Of a stretch of DNA of 64,000 nucleotides, positions 47,959-60,372 are shown one piece after another (position 1 is the first letter of the stretch; each line of letters begins with the position of its first letter). The DNA comes from Paulownia fortunei (lineage: Eukaryota > Streptophyta > Magnoliopsida > Lamiales > Paulowniaceae), in NCBI GenBank assembly GCA_019321725.1, contig CM033113.1:10230001-10294000 (forward strand), in the 5' to 3' direction. The notes under the pieces were generated by a model. The model saw nothing but the letters and a program-made list of their open reading frames with translations. It did not search any database and was not told where the DNA came from. The position numbers were made by a program, and so were the translations under genes.

Positions 47959-50900
47959 ATGCCCCCAAGCATGGCGACTGAGAATTCCACAAACACTTCG
48001 CGAGCTGAAGAACTCAAAATCCTCGCTAATGAAGCCTTCAAAGGTATTATAGCCATTGGTGTTATAAGGGTTTTCTTTACCTGGGATTTCTCTGTTGTAT
48101 TGACGATAATGTGTATTTTGATGTTAATGTGTATTTTATTTATTAATTCTTTGGTTATTGTTTTTCAGGGCATAAATATTCTCAGGCTATTGATTTGTAT
48201 ACGCAAGCGATAGAGGTGAATAAGGATAATGCGGTGTACTGGGCTAACCGTGCGTTTGCGCACACTAAATTGGAGGAGTATGGAAGTGCTATACAGGACG
48301 CCACAAGGGCTATTGAAATTGACACAAAATATTCGAAGGCCAGTACTGTTGGTTTTGGTTTTTGTTTGGGGAAAGGAAAAAAATTGTTCTTTTTGTGTTC
48401 TGGAATTGGTTAAGGAATCAAATAATGTGTTTCATTGCTTTTTCTTTTTCAATGCAGGGTTATTATAGGCGGGGAGCGGCATATTTGGCAATGGGCAAGT
48501 TTAAAGATGCTCTTAAGGATTTTCAACAAGTGGGGTTTCTTCATTTGTTGTTGTGCTTGCTTTTTTATATGCTTGCTAAAATTATGTTAATTTTGGAGTA
48601 ATTTGTTTAATGGTTTTTTTGTGCAAGACTTTTATGCTTTTTGCTTTTAGTGAGGGTTTTTTTTATGGCATGCATGTAAGAAGATTTAAGTAGAGAGGGA
48701 TTTTGATTCATCGTGAATTGAGCTAAATAGCTGGATACAGTGACAATGAAAAATATATGACTATGTGCGTGCATGTTTATGTCTTGTGCTGTGGCTGGAT
48801 GTCACATGCAGTAACAATGAAAAATATATGACTCTGCGCATGCATGTTTGTTGTCATGCGCCAATAATCATGTAAGATGAAATAAAATTGACAAAAGGAA
48901 ATACCAAATTCATTTCAGAAATTGTTCACTTATGCTCTATGTTCTTTTCGGGCCCAGTTAGATGTCATTATAACTGGCAAATTATAGATGATGTTGGATT
49001 TTCTATATTGCCTTAACAGAAAATTCTGTACCACTGGACTTCCAATTTAAAACAGATGAAGGGTCTAATGCATTCATACATATAGAATCCTAAATATAAA
49101 CAGCATTCTGAATACCTTTTACTATGCTGTGTTCTTTTTCATGAAAATATTAGAGCTAATGTATTTGCTGTGCTTATGTTCTAGCAGCATAGACATGGTG
49201 ATATAAGGAGAACATCACAACAAAAGAAGAAAATAAATCTATTAATCTGTGGGTATACTGCTTTGCAAGTTATATGGTTGCAATCTGCAATGAGGAATTT
49301 TCAATAGGAGCACAGCCATGATACTGCCATTTGGTTTACAGATGCTTTAGAGAATCGTTATGAAGTATAGCCAGGAAAATAAGTATTCACATTCCTTTTA
49401 AGTTAATGATACTAATGGTATTGGAAAAGATTCTGAGATTTTTGGTACTTTCTAAATGAAGGGTTTGGAAGGTCTATATCATTTTCCTATCTGCAGATCA
49501 AACCTCGTACCCTTTAGTTAAGAATCCAAATATTTGTCCGCGACACCTCTGATGCTGATGAAGGGTTTGAAAATGACCAAGTTGAGGACTCATTTCAGAG
49601 AGAGTGCTAGATCATGCCTGTGTTACTGGAAACATTGTCTTTTGGTAAAGATTGATAGTGTAACACTAACATCCTATAACTTAAGTGAAGACCAGATCCT
49701 TTTTTTTTTTTTTTTTTTGATAAAGCATCATGAATAATTAGTTTTCATCCAGAATATTTGATATGTGGTTTCATGTATTGACTCTGGATAGGTGCTTTTT
49801 ATTTGTTTTTGCCATCCTCTTTGGCATCCGAAAACCATCACTGAACGGAAAAGTCCCTGAGAGTTGCTCACAAGACTTTGAGTTTGAAATATCTATTGCT
49901 TTGTGAATATTTATTTGCTTATTTTTCGTCTTCAGTTTGGCCTTTTGCATACAAGCTTAATTGCACATGAGAAGCCCTATCTCTGCTGGTTTATTCATAA
50001 TTACTCTACTTAATAAAAAAGAGTTTGTAATGCAAATGAAGAACCATTCTGCTTCATTTAGCTCTTCTATGATTTTTTCTCAAACTCGAGTCTCTTCATT
50101 GATCCGCATTCTAATGTTCTATTTACATCATTAATATTCTTGACTTGAATTTCTCTCTTGTGCTCCTACATGCTTTTGAGATGGTCTGTCATTTCTTTGT
50201 TGAAATTTCTTCTGCATTTTCTTGGAAGTTGTTTATATGTTTTTCTAAGCAAAAATATTTCATTTAACTGATCTTTATTTAAATATTTGACTTCTTGTAA
50301 TTTAGGTCAAAAAAATATGTCCAAATGACCCTGATGCTACCAAGAAATTGAAGGAGTGTGAGAAAGCGGTGATGAAGCTAAAATTTGAAGAAGCTATTTC
50401 TGTACCTGAATCAGGAAGACGTTCTGTAGCTGACTCCATAGATTATCACACTATAGGTGCGCAAAATTCTATTTGAAAATTATCTCTCTTATTATTTTTG
50501 CTGCTGATCTGATACATTTAATTATTCCTGCAAATTCAACTCTATCTGAACTTTTCCCTTCTTATTTGGTCAACTCTGAATATTTTGTCACTGATTAAAT
50601 TTTCTTTGTGGTCATGACATTCCTGCTCTATGCTGCAGTTAACTAGTGAAAGATTTTCTTGAAATGCATGATAGATGAGATGAATAGTTTCCTGTACTTC
50701 TTCACTCTATTGAACACCTCAAATGCTTTTATTCCGTGCAATTTATCTTGTGGTTGAGTATGGAGTATCACTGTTTAGATTTGTCATCATCTTTCATCCT
50801 CCATATCAGCAAAATAACTGTAACATGGAAAAATATCAAGAAATAATTGAAGTTTTGGGATCTATTTAGCTAGCAGTATCTTTGCTTCCTATGAAGATAG

Positions 50901-53900
50901 TTATTCCATCATTTTCTATGTACTTAAATAATGAATATGGCAATTAGTGGAGGATCAACAAATTCAGTTGTATCTGGCGTTTCTTGTAATAGGATTTCAT
51001 GAGGTTCCTCCTGTCCAAAAATATTACTTCTTCATTTTTCTTGCATCATGGATATACAATGACAATGTTGGTGTGAACTGATGGCTGTAATTATTGAGAA
51101 TAAATACGGATCACCAGGTTATGAAAATGGGGTATACGTAATTACAATATAGTTATACAAAGTGGATGATTCTTGAGTCTAGGACTGCCCTAGTGTTAGA
51201 TTTGGAAGGAAAACATTTGACTTGTAGTTTTCATGTTAACAAGTACGTAACAGTGTACATTGGTAACTCTTATATTTACTAGTATATTACCTATTTTATC
51301 GTTATAGGGACTAGCCCAGGCTCATCTTATGTTTCCCTGAAAGTTACCTATTTTATCGTTATAGGGACTAGCCCAGGCTCATCTTATGTTTCCCTGAAAG
51401 TTACTGCTGTAGCAGCGGCAGTAGCAGTACTGGCAGTATTTGTGGGGACTAAAGCGGCCATAGCAGTGGGAACAACAGCTATGGCGATTGTATTGGTGGT
51501 CTGGGGAACATGTTGGAAGGGTCGCTGCAAAGACTGTGTCTTTACCAAGGGTCGAACACTTGACTTAGGTTAGACCTTTTGAGATCAAATTAAGCATTGA
51601 GGATAAATCACAAAGGTTACATTCTGTCATAAAATATGAGTGTTTAATTGTAAGAAATACATGCCCTAGATGAGTCTGTATGCAGAACAGAATTGTTGAC
51701 AAGACTATCTTATGCTTTCACTGATGATGCATTGTAATCTATTCGCCCAGGGAACTTGCTCTAATAGAAATTAGTGATAACTCTTAAAAGTTTTCTTTGT
51801 GATGCTGCTGAGCGAATCTTTTAATAAAAAAACCTTCCAGTAGTTGGGTATGTTGTTTGCAATTTTTTAAGGAGTTTAGAAAGAGATATAGAGGTTCTTT
51901 CCTATTTGTTTCCAAGAATCATCATTAGTTTGTGTCATTTATTGGGTTTAACTGTTTCAGTTTGTTACTGACTCTTAGCTGTAAAAAATTTGAGGGACAA
52001 TATCTCAAGAAACTGATAATCAGTTTTTCTTCCTTTTCTTGTACCAATATGAGGTGGTGTTTGTTTTTGTTCACTTTTCGTTCATTAGGTTTCAGTTCAT
52101 AGGCTGTGAAGTAAGAGGGACAAGATATAGTGAAAGAAAAACTATGTGCAATCTGAACTGGTGAATTTATGCTAGGACCTGTTGGATATGGAGTGTATTT
52201 ATATCTGATTGTGGTTCTACTTGGATCTTCCTTCTATTCTTTCCAAGTTAAATTTGATAATTATTGGACAACTTTGGCAGTTTCTCTTAGTCGGGGTTTG
52301 CCTAGCAAACCTCTGAGTCAAAAAGGAAAATTATTTGATGGTTTACAGTTGAATCTTCTTTCTTAAAGGTGAGAAATCTATAACGGTCTCCAAATGGATC
52401 GAGCACAAGTTGTACTAAGCTTTTTATCAGATCCACTGTAGTTTGGAGAAAAATGCATTAACTTGTCAAGCCATTCTTATCATGGTCTAGATTTGGAACT
52501 TATGAAGCAATTTTTGGGACCGAAATCAGATCTTGACATCACTAAACTTCAGATTTTTCTATCCAGAAGCTAAAATGAGAAGGAAAGCATTGGTGTCTAA
52601 CGGGCAAAAGACATGGATTATCTGAGCGATTGAAAAAGAACAGTTTTGGGGCTTGTTTGGGTGCCATGCACACTACTTAAGGACCTTGATCATTGGGATC
52701 CCTAGGAATATTTTTTGTTCAAAGTTTAGGTTTTACGACGAAATTGATGTAGGGGCTAAAAGGCCCTGTTTAGAAGTTCAAATACAAGACCAGACAGCTG
52801 AAAATTGGAGAAAATATAGTAAGGTAAACCCCTGGGCATTTGACCAAGAATCACATGGCATCTCTTGCATCATTTGGGTTTCATCACTGGTGCTGTGTTC
52901 CAAAGGACTCAATGGTGAAGCTTTTCTTGACTGAATCTCAACAAGTATCTTTACTTTTATGTTACTTCCCATCTCATATAAGCTTTTTTCTGAAGGGTGC
53001 AGCAGAAATTGGATTACTTGAATTGATGAATATGTATTTGTACCTCCCACAACTATGTCTGCATTAAATGATGTCAAACAGTACATTGGACATCTCTTAG
53101 CATCTGTTTCCTTTTCTTTTTACATGAGTCTTAATTAATAATGAGATGTGCTGTTGCTAAATGCTTTGATTTGGAACTATTTCATTGTTATCGGTGCGCA
53201 ATTAGGAAAGACATGACTACTTATTAGAATTACTGCTGTTTACTTCATTTCCTGTACTCCTTAAAAAAAATTAAGGCTGGCAAATTAACTATGATCTTAT
53301 GTTCTATTTCAACTCTAGATGTGGAGCCACAATATTCTGGTGCTAGAATAGAGGGGGATGTTGTCACATTGGATTTTGTGAAGAAAATGATGGATGACTT
53401 CAAGAAACAGAAGTGCCTGCATAAAAGGTATATTGTGCTAGCACAGTAATATTTGCACTTTTATATTGTGACTCCTCGTATTTTTTACTTGTGTACTTGA
53501 GCAAGTCCTGCACTTGTTATCTATCTATATTTTACCTTTATCATAAGTAATTTTTGGTAAAAGAAGTTATTTGAATCTGAGTGTGTTTTTTCTTTTTTGT
53601 TTTTGGTTATAGATATGCATACCAGATTGTGTTGCAAATAAGAGATTTGTTGCGAGAATTGCCATCTCTTGTTGATATTAATGTTCCTAATGGGAAGCAT
53701 TTCACTGTATGCGGTGATGTACATGGTCAGGTAATACTGATTCCTTCACTGCATTAGCATCACCTCTTTAGTTTGTGTAGCCACCACAAGTATTTGCCTA
53801 AGTACAAGCATAACTATTGTTTAATACTGATTCCTTCACTGCATTAGCATCACCTCTTTAGTTTGTGTGGCCACCACAAGTATTTGCCTAAGTACAAGCA

Positions 53901-56900
53901 TAAGTATTGTTTTCTCTTTATTTAGAAGCAATACTTTACAAGCACATATACTCTTTATTCTGCTTTATGCGTTCTTCTGGTATTGTACATTCATATTCGT
54001 GTTGGTCAAGTAGATGAAAATTGGGTAGTTATGCTACATCTGCATCGATATAGTAGGTGTGTTGAGTTATGTATTCAGCTTTCTGTTTCTATTTAGACAA
54101 TGCAGTTCATATAAAAGTAGTATGTATTCTATGTTGGATAATGCATGAGGCACACCAGCATGTAAAGAAAATCCATGCATCCCTAAATGCCCAAGTTCAG
54201 AAATGTTAAGGCTATTTTAATTTTTTCTCTGGTATTTCAACAATTAATTTTTTAGGTTCTCCTGTGGTTTGGGTTTAAGCTGGTTGACATATATTTTTTA
54301 CTGTTTATATCATGCTTAAAACTATGATATAAGATCATTATTTTGTTTTTCTATTCTTTCATGCGACCTTGCAGAACTAATATATCTTTATGACTCATTT
54401 TATGTGGTTGCAGTTTTATGATTTGATAAATATATTTGAACTCAATGGACTTCCGTCAGAAGATAATCCATATCTGTTCAATGGGGACTTCGTAGATAGA
54501 GGCTCTTTTTCTGTAGAGGTCATACTCACACTGTTTGCCTTTAAGTGCATGTCTCCATCAGGTGATCCATGCTTCTTTTGTCTTAATTGCATTATTATTT
54601 TACTGACTGCCCTTTTTCAACTAAGTATCCAGTATTCATTAAAGTATAGGAGGAAATCCCTTTACTAGATTTGTTTGTCGCTGGTATATGAATTATGTTG
54701 AGTTATTTACATTAAGGAAACAAATGGCCCTATTGGTTGACAAAATGCTGGATAGTTCTCAATGTAGAGGCATCATGAAATGGTGCCAGCATCTTCAGGT
54801 TATGTAAAATCTACAAGGTGTCAACATGTTTAACTAGTTTTCTATCACTTGAGCTAAATTCTGAAGGCTCTTGAATTGCATCTCTTCTTTGTGGATTATG
54901 TCCTTATTTCAATTACTTAACTCTGATCATAAGTGATCTGTTCTCACAGCATTACAGCATGTAGTGTTGGTTCTGATATATATATGTATACTTTAATATT
55001 CAGCTATATACCTTTCTCGAGGGAACCATGAAAGCAAGAGCATGAATAAGATATATGGTTTTGAGGGTGAGGTCAGATCCAAATTGAGTGATACATTCGT
55101 GGAACTATTTGCCGAAGTGTTCTGTTGTTTGCCTTTGGCTCACGTCATAAATGAGAAAGTTTTTGTGGTCCATGGAGGTCTTTTCAGCGTTGATGGTGTG
55201 AAGCTCTCTGACATCAGAGCAATTGATCGGTTTTGTGAACCTCCCGAGGAGGGTAAGCTCCAAGTGCAATGTTATAATTCCTTATTTCTATGTTTCATCT
55301 GGCATTTCTAGGTGTTGTACCCATGTTGCCTTATAAAGTTCTTGTTTGTGGATTGTCCAGTGTTGAAGAATTTCATCTTCTCTCAATCCTTTCTGTGACA
55401 TTTTTTAATATGGTATTCCTTCCTTTTGATGATATAATCTTGAAAAATATCTGCTTTATGAGTGTATCTTACCAAATATTAACTGAATGAAATCCACATA
55501 GTTGGTAAAAGGAATGCTTACTGAGCTCCATGTCTGAGCTTGAAAGCCCCAAAACTAGTATGTGTGTTTATGGCAGCATGGATGTTTGACTGTTAAGGGC
55601 TTTAGGCCACGTCAGATAGACTTGTTGGATAACCTGTATCTCATGAACCTTTTTTAACCATAGGCTTTTTTCTAACTATAAACCTGAAATTCCATATGGC
55701 TGCCCAAACCTTAATCCTATCCCTCCTCTCCTCTTTAGTCAATCATGAGGGACCGAAAAAGGTTGGATCAATGGAGATCACTATAACGGACAAGATTATG
55801 TTGGCAGAAGGAATTCTGTTTTTTCCAGGGGTGATGGAAGTTTCTTTGCTCGGTTAGAGATATTGTGACCCTGGTTATCTTTTGCTGCTGCACTTAAGTT
55901 AGAGAGATATCATTTCCCCACAAGAAATTGGTTTCTGCCACTTGTCTTTTATTAAAACAGAGCAAGAAAGTATGTTTAACCCTTAAAAAGTTTTGCCTTA
56001 TCCAGCAATTAGGTTACATCCTCTACAAAAGAATTTCATCGCTCCTCTTTTCGACCATTCATCCACACATAATGTTACTTCCTGGATTCATGATTGATTC
56101 AAAGATCTTCTCTGGCTCTATTTTGGTCAACTGCTATCATATATCTTTTTCCTGCATTTGTTCTGTATTCCATCTCAATTTTCCAGTAAAACCATAGGTA
56201 AATGCATTAGATGGTTTCCTCAGTCTTTTAACTTGACATTATAATGTGATAAAAATGTCTTGTGGTTAAAACCTACTCATTCTACTGGCTAATAACTTTT
56301 TTTCTTATTAAGTAGATAGTAGGTTGTATTATAGATTTGATTTTGCCCTTGTATGTACAAGACAACACAATTAGTTAACTTTGCAATCTTAGCTGACATT
56401 ACAAAATAACTATTTTATTGTCACAACCATGTCATTTGATGGCTTAGGATGGATTGCTTTTTCTCTTTGAGAATGATTATGGGATTTTGTTCTCTAACCT
56501 TTGTCTGGTTCTGTACGTTGATGTCGGTAACGTGTTTTCCATCTGAGGTTACATCTTGTAAATGTCTATCTTTCTGTATCTCTGACCTTCAAGATAATCC
56601 TTTCTTCTGTTAGCTTGATAAATCGAAAGCTAAACTTTCAAAACAATTCAAACTTATTTGCAGCATGTTATTGTCGCCAATTAGCAAGGGTGATTTATGT
56701 AGGTAGTATTCATGCATTATCTGTTGATTTTATCCAGGGTTGATGTGTGAATTGCTGTGGAGTGATCCACAACCTCAGCTTGGGAGGGGACCAAGCAAGC
56801 GTGGTGTTGGTCTTTCATTTGGTGCAGATGTAACGAAAAGATTTTTGCAGGACAACAACCTAGGTTAATCTCTCTGCCTTTCATATGAACAACCACCTAT

Positions 56901-57723
56901 TTACTAGCTCTTAATATGTATTATCTTTCCACAAACAAAACATGAGTTAGTTAACATGTTCTTTTACAGATTTAGTAGTGAGGTCACATGAAGTTAAGGA
57001 TGAAGGTTACGAGATTGAGCATGATGGTAAACTTATTACTGTATTTTCGGCTCCAAATTACTGTGATCAGGTAATATGGTTTTGTTAATCCATCCTATGT
57101 TCAAACATGTTTTGAGCCTTTGTGCTCTTACATTTCCAATTTAGGCTAAGAAAAACTCTCTTTTTCGTACATGTACTAGTAAGTTTTATCTTCTTATGCT
57201 CTGTATGCGAATATTTAGTGCTGAAAGTCTCCTACTGATGACCTTGTGGAGGTTACGCGGCCTCCAGATTAGCTATTTTTCTAACACTTAAATTTCCATA
57301 TAAAGCTCTTTGCAACAATTGGTATATTGTGTAAACTGAAAAGCTTGTCCTTATATTTGAATTTCTTTTGCTCGACACAGATGGGAAACAAGGGCGCGTT
57401 TATTCGTTTTGAAGCCCCAGATCTGAAACCCAATATTGTGACGTTTTCAGCAGTGGTTAGTAGCTTCTCTCCTGCATGTGCCCCCACCCCAGACCACAAA
57501 CCAGTGCTTTTCCCCTTGTTCCCTTACAACCTTTGCTGGAAGGGAGTTTGGATTTGCATCTAGATCTACTACGCGGTTTTGTTTAGTGTCAATTACTGCA
57601 TTATATTAAGAATGCAATTGCTAACAGTAATTTTTTCTTTTTTTTTTCTTTTATGAATTGCAGCCACATCCTGATGTGAAACCCATGGCATATGCGAACA
57701 ACTTCCTACGAATGTTCTCGTGA
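47959..57723 (+). CDS. PP5: serine/threonine protein phosphatase 5 (TPR-PP5), 12 constitutive exons
   Basis: Exons: 47959-48043, 48169-48338, 48458-48529, 50306-50456, 53319-53427, 53613-53730, 54414-54561, 55004-55252, 56738-56863, 56970-57070, 57381-57455, 57664-57723. Total 1464 nt, 487 aa, every junction in phase; plant PP5 short forms are about 485 aa. Residues ~15-125 hold three TPRs (the Hsp90-binding clamp), then the PPP catalytic domain: GDVHG (230-234), GDFVDRG (259-265), RGNHE (290-294), RSHEVK (414-419), SAPNYCDQ, all metal and phosphate ligands intact. PP5 dephosphorylates phytochrome and Hsp90 clients. Intron 2 appears to be GC-AG. An in-frame cassette exon in intron 4 adds membrane segments. 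The next Met (47971) is an alternative start. Confidence 0.95.
48730..48850. repeat. imperfect tandem duplication in PP5 intron 3
   Basis: GCTGGATACAGTGACAATGA at 48730 and GCTGGATGTCACATGCAGTA at 48793 both lead into CAATGAAAAATATATGACT and TGCATGTTT. Confidence 0.75.
51287..51400. repeat. perfect 57-bp tandem duplication across a splice acceptor
   Basis: The unit starting TTACCTATTTTATCGTTATAG occupies 51287-51343 and 51344-51400 without a single difference. A further TTAC follows the second copy. Each copy carries the 3' splice site (GTTATAG|GG) and the first 36 nt of the cassette exon. 57 is divisible by three. Confidence 0.97.
51308..51568 (+). CDS. PP5: optional transmembrane cassette exon of PP5
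   Basis: Between constitutive exons 4 and 5. From the second acceptor (exon 51365-51568, 204 nt) it inserts 68 aa in frame, giving 555 aa. It contains two hydrophobic stretches ([16 protein letters not shown] and [15 protein letters not shown]) and a Cys/Lys-rich tail (CWKGRCKDC). Tomato and Arabidopsis PP5 are known to have a 62-kDa isoform made by including such an exon, which anchors it in ER/nuclear-envelope membranes. The donor is TTAG|GTTAGA. With the first acceptor (51308) the frame stays open and 19 further residues are added (574 aa). That the exon is used here is inferred from the open frame, matching phase and family precedent. Confidence 0.85.
53732..53911. repeat. 90-bp tandem duplication in PP5 intron 6
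   Basis: TAATACTGATTCCTTCACTG at 53732 and 53822. The two 90-bp copies differ at only two visible positions (GTGTAG/GTGTGG and AACTATTG/AAGTATTG). The first copy begins at the second base of the intron, so it overlaps the exon 6 donor. Confidence 0.95.
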
Positions 57724-58974
57724 TCCATAATCCCTAACGTGTTATATTTTTTACTGCAAGACACTCTTCTTGCTGCCCAAGTGCAATATGGTGGTGAAAG
57801 GCTGAAGGCAGACTTGGTTTAAATTGATCAAGGATAACATGTGTACAATGATGGGACTCCTTCCTGAATTGCTGTATGTGGCCTGGAAAATTTAGGCTAA
57901 GCTGTGAAAGTGGCTAAGTAGGTGTGCCATGTACAACATTTTGCTTCTTCATTTGTATTTAATATTATATTAATTTTATGTATGATTATTATGATTTTGG
58001 GTTGATTAACTTACCTAATTACTAATTCATTCCCATCTTTCATAATTTTAAAATTTTCTCCACCAAGTTTGTCGTGTTAAACAATTCAGACAGAAAGCAT
58101 AAATTGATCGCTTTATCCTCCGTTTAGAAAACATTGAAAATGACAAATTCACAATGCATAAAATTTCACCATAGTTACTTTCGTGACAAAAAGGGAAAAA
58201 AATAATTGTAGAACTCACCCAAAGTATAATTATATGTGAAATTTTTAGACACAAATTTGAATCTATATATTAATTTAATATGAGATTTTCCTTAAATCCT
58301 AACCCTCTAAACCCTCAACTATGAAAAGGGATGTTTACTAAACCCTCTCCCCCTGCCCCATCCAATCATGGGTCATTCATTCTCATTCTCTTGGTCTATG
58401 ACTGGACCTTGGATCATAGGGAGAGAAGTATTTAAGGGGCTAAAAAAACACTCTTACATCCCTATAATCAAAGGGGCAGTGATAAATCGGTCGCATGGTA
58501 AAAATACACTCTTTACTTCAGAAATAACATCCCAATTAAGGACTTGATTTTTTATTTGCCACATGGAAAAATAACTTTTTAACCCCTTTGTTCTTTTCAT
58601 TCCAAAATTGCTTTTTCTCTTTTCATTCATGTAGTCACTAGTCATTTCCTCTTTTATTTGATGTAGCCATTGCCATCATCAGGTCTGATAAAATGAAACA
58701 TGCCCTGTATTCTTCCAACCTCTTTCTCACCCTCATAATTTTCAAGAAACAATACTTGACCCTACCTTGGCTTCAATTTTCTCACTCAAAATCATGACCC
58801 CACCCATCATATCAATCAAATCTTGGCACAACTCATTTACTTTTTCTCCTTCTCTCGTGTTTGAATGCAATGAGATTAAAAGTTTCTATTTCTTCCCACA
58901 TGAAACCATTCCTCAGGCTCAGGCCACTCACTCTATTAGCAGCAGACTTCCTTCACCAGAACTCAAGAAAAAAA
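57724..58974. other. PP5 3' UTR and intergenic region to the RLP29-like gene
   Basis: No gene. The first ~240 bases probably are the PP5 3' UTR. The rest would hold the promoter and leader of the LRR gene. No clear TATA box was recognised. Confidence 0.5.
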
Positions 58975-60372
58975 ATGTTCTCTTCATTCTCAGTTACCCT
59001 TCAACTTCTGCTGATATTTATCTCTTCTCTCTACTCCTTTCCTGTCTTCTCCATCAACCAACATGCAACTGAAAATATGCCAAACAAGAACCTCCCTTCT
59101 AGCATGGATCCACTTGAACTGGAAACCTTGTTCAAGATTATGGAATCCCTGTCCTCTGATCAGGACTGGAGAGTTTCATACCCGAACCCCTGTCAACCAG
59201 GTTCATCCTGGCCTGGAATTGAGTGCAAATATACAGGAATTGACAGCCATTTCCATGTCACGAGGCTTGATTTTGGCACCCCACCGAATCCAGCATGCAA
59301 GAATTCTGCCACATTTCCTTCAGAAATCTTTCAACTCCCTCATCTTGAATCCATTTTCATCTTCCAGTGTTTCACTCAGGCCCCGACAAGAATTTTAGCC
59401 CCTCAAAACAAGCCCTTCAGTTCTCCTCTGCAACAGCTTAGTTTGAGATCAAACTCTGTACTTATTGGCACAATCCCACCTCAACTTTCCTCTCTGAAGT
59501 CGCTTCAAATTCTCACATTGTCACAAAACAGGTTGACTGGGCAAATCCCAGGTGAGATTTTCAGTTTGAGCTCTCTTGTACACCTTGACTTGAGCTATAA
59601 CATGCTCACTGGTGCTGTCCCATTGGAAGTGGGCAATCTCAGAAACCTTGTTGGTCTTGATTTAAGCTATAACAAGCTCATGGGGCCAATTCCTTCTGCA
59701 ATTGGCGAGCTCGGGATACTTCAGAAGCTTGATTTGAGCTCCAATTCACTCACTGGAAGCATTCCAGATACCATTCAGCAGCTGCAGTCTTTGGTTTTCT
59801 TGGCTTTGAGCAACAACAGATTGCGTGGTACTTTTCCCAGGGGCCTGACAGGCTTGCACAATCTTCAGTATTTCCTGATGGATGATAATCCAATGTTTGC
59901 GTCTCTGCCGGTGGAATTTGGCCAGCTGAAGAAACTGCAAGAACTCAGGCTTTCCAACTCAGGATACTCAGGCACAATTCCATCAGCCTATTCCCAACTC
60001 ATGAATTTAAGCTCTCTGTCATTGCAGAACAACCGATTATCAGGCCAAATCCCGGCGGGGTTTGCCAATCTTTCACACATTTATCACTTGAATTTGAGCA
60101 GGAACTTTCTTGATGGTGTTGTCCCTTTCAACTCAAGTTTCTTGAAAAGGCTTGGAAGGAATTTGGACCTGAGTGGCAATCCAGGGTTGTGTTTGAGACC
60201 ATCAGCAGCAGATGGTGTTAATGTTGGCGTTAGTGTTTGTGGGAATAGCAAAACCAGCTCATTGATCAAGCCATTGAAGAAATCTGAAGCTCCATTACAG
60301 TGCTCCAATCTGTTCATTATTAATGTTGCTTTGCTCTTTCTAACATTGCATCATACATTATATTCTGGTTAA
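58975..60372 (+). CDS. RLP29: RLP29-like leucine-rich repeat receptor-like protein
   Basis: Intronless, 465 aa from ATG 58975. That start gives a clean signal peptide (MFSSFSVTLQLLLIFISSLY); the frame extends upstream to ATG 58870 but would bury the signal. An N-terminal LRR cap follows (PNPC..GSSWPGIEC), then about ten plant-type LRRs (e.g. LVHLDLSYNMLTGAVP, LQKLDLSSNSLTGSIP), a C-terminal Cys pair (GLCLRPS...VSVCG) and a hydrophobic tail (LFIINVALLFLTL). There is no kinase domain. The tail could be a transmembrane helix or a GPI-anchor signal, as nothing cytoplasmic follows. The order of LRRs and the motif MESLSSDQDWR match Arabidopsis RLP29 and its relatives (TMM-like), from memory. Ligand unknown. 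It lies 1.25 kb downstream of PP5 on the same strand, as its putative Arabidopsis counterparts are neighbours too. Confidence 0.88.
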   Translation: MFSSFSVTLQLLLIFISSLYSFPVFSINQHATENMPNKNLPSSMDPLELETLFKIMESLSSDQDWRVSYPNPCQPGSSWPGIECKYTGIDSHFHVTRLDFGTPPNPACKNSATFPSEIFQLPHLESIFIFQCFTQAPTRILAPQNKPFSSPLQQLSLRSNSVLIGTIPPQLSSLKSLQILTLSQNRLTGQIPGEIFSLSSLVHLDLSYNMLTGAVPLEVGNLRNLVGLDLSYNKLMGPIPSAIGELGILQKLDLSSNSLTGSIPDTIQQLQSLVFLALSNNRLRGTFPRGLTGLHNLQYFLMDDNPMFASLPVEFGQLKKLQELRLSNSGYSGTIPSAYSQLMNLSSLSLQNNRLSGQIPAGFANLSHIYHLNLSRNFLDGVVPFNSSFLKRLGRNLDLSGNPGLCLRPSAADGVNVGVSVCGNSKTSSLIKPLKKSEAPLQCSNLFIINVALLFLTLHHTLYSG

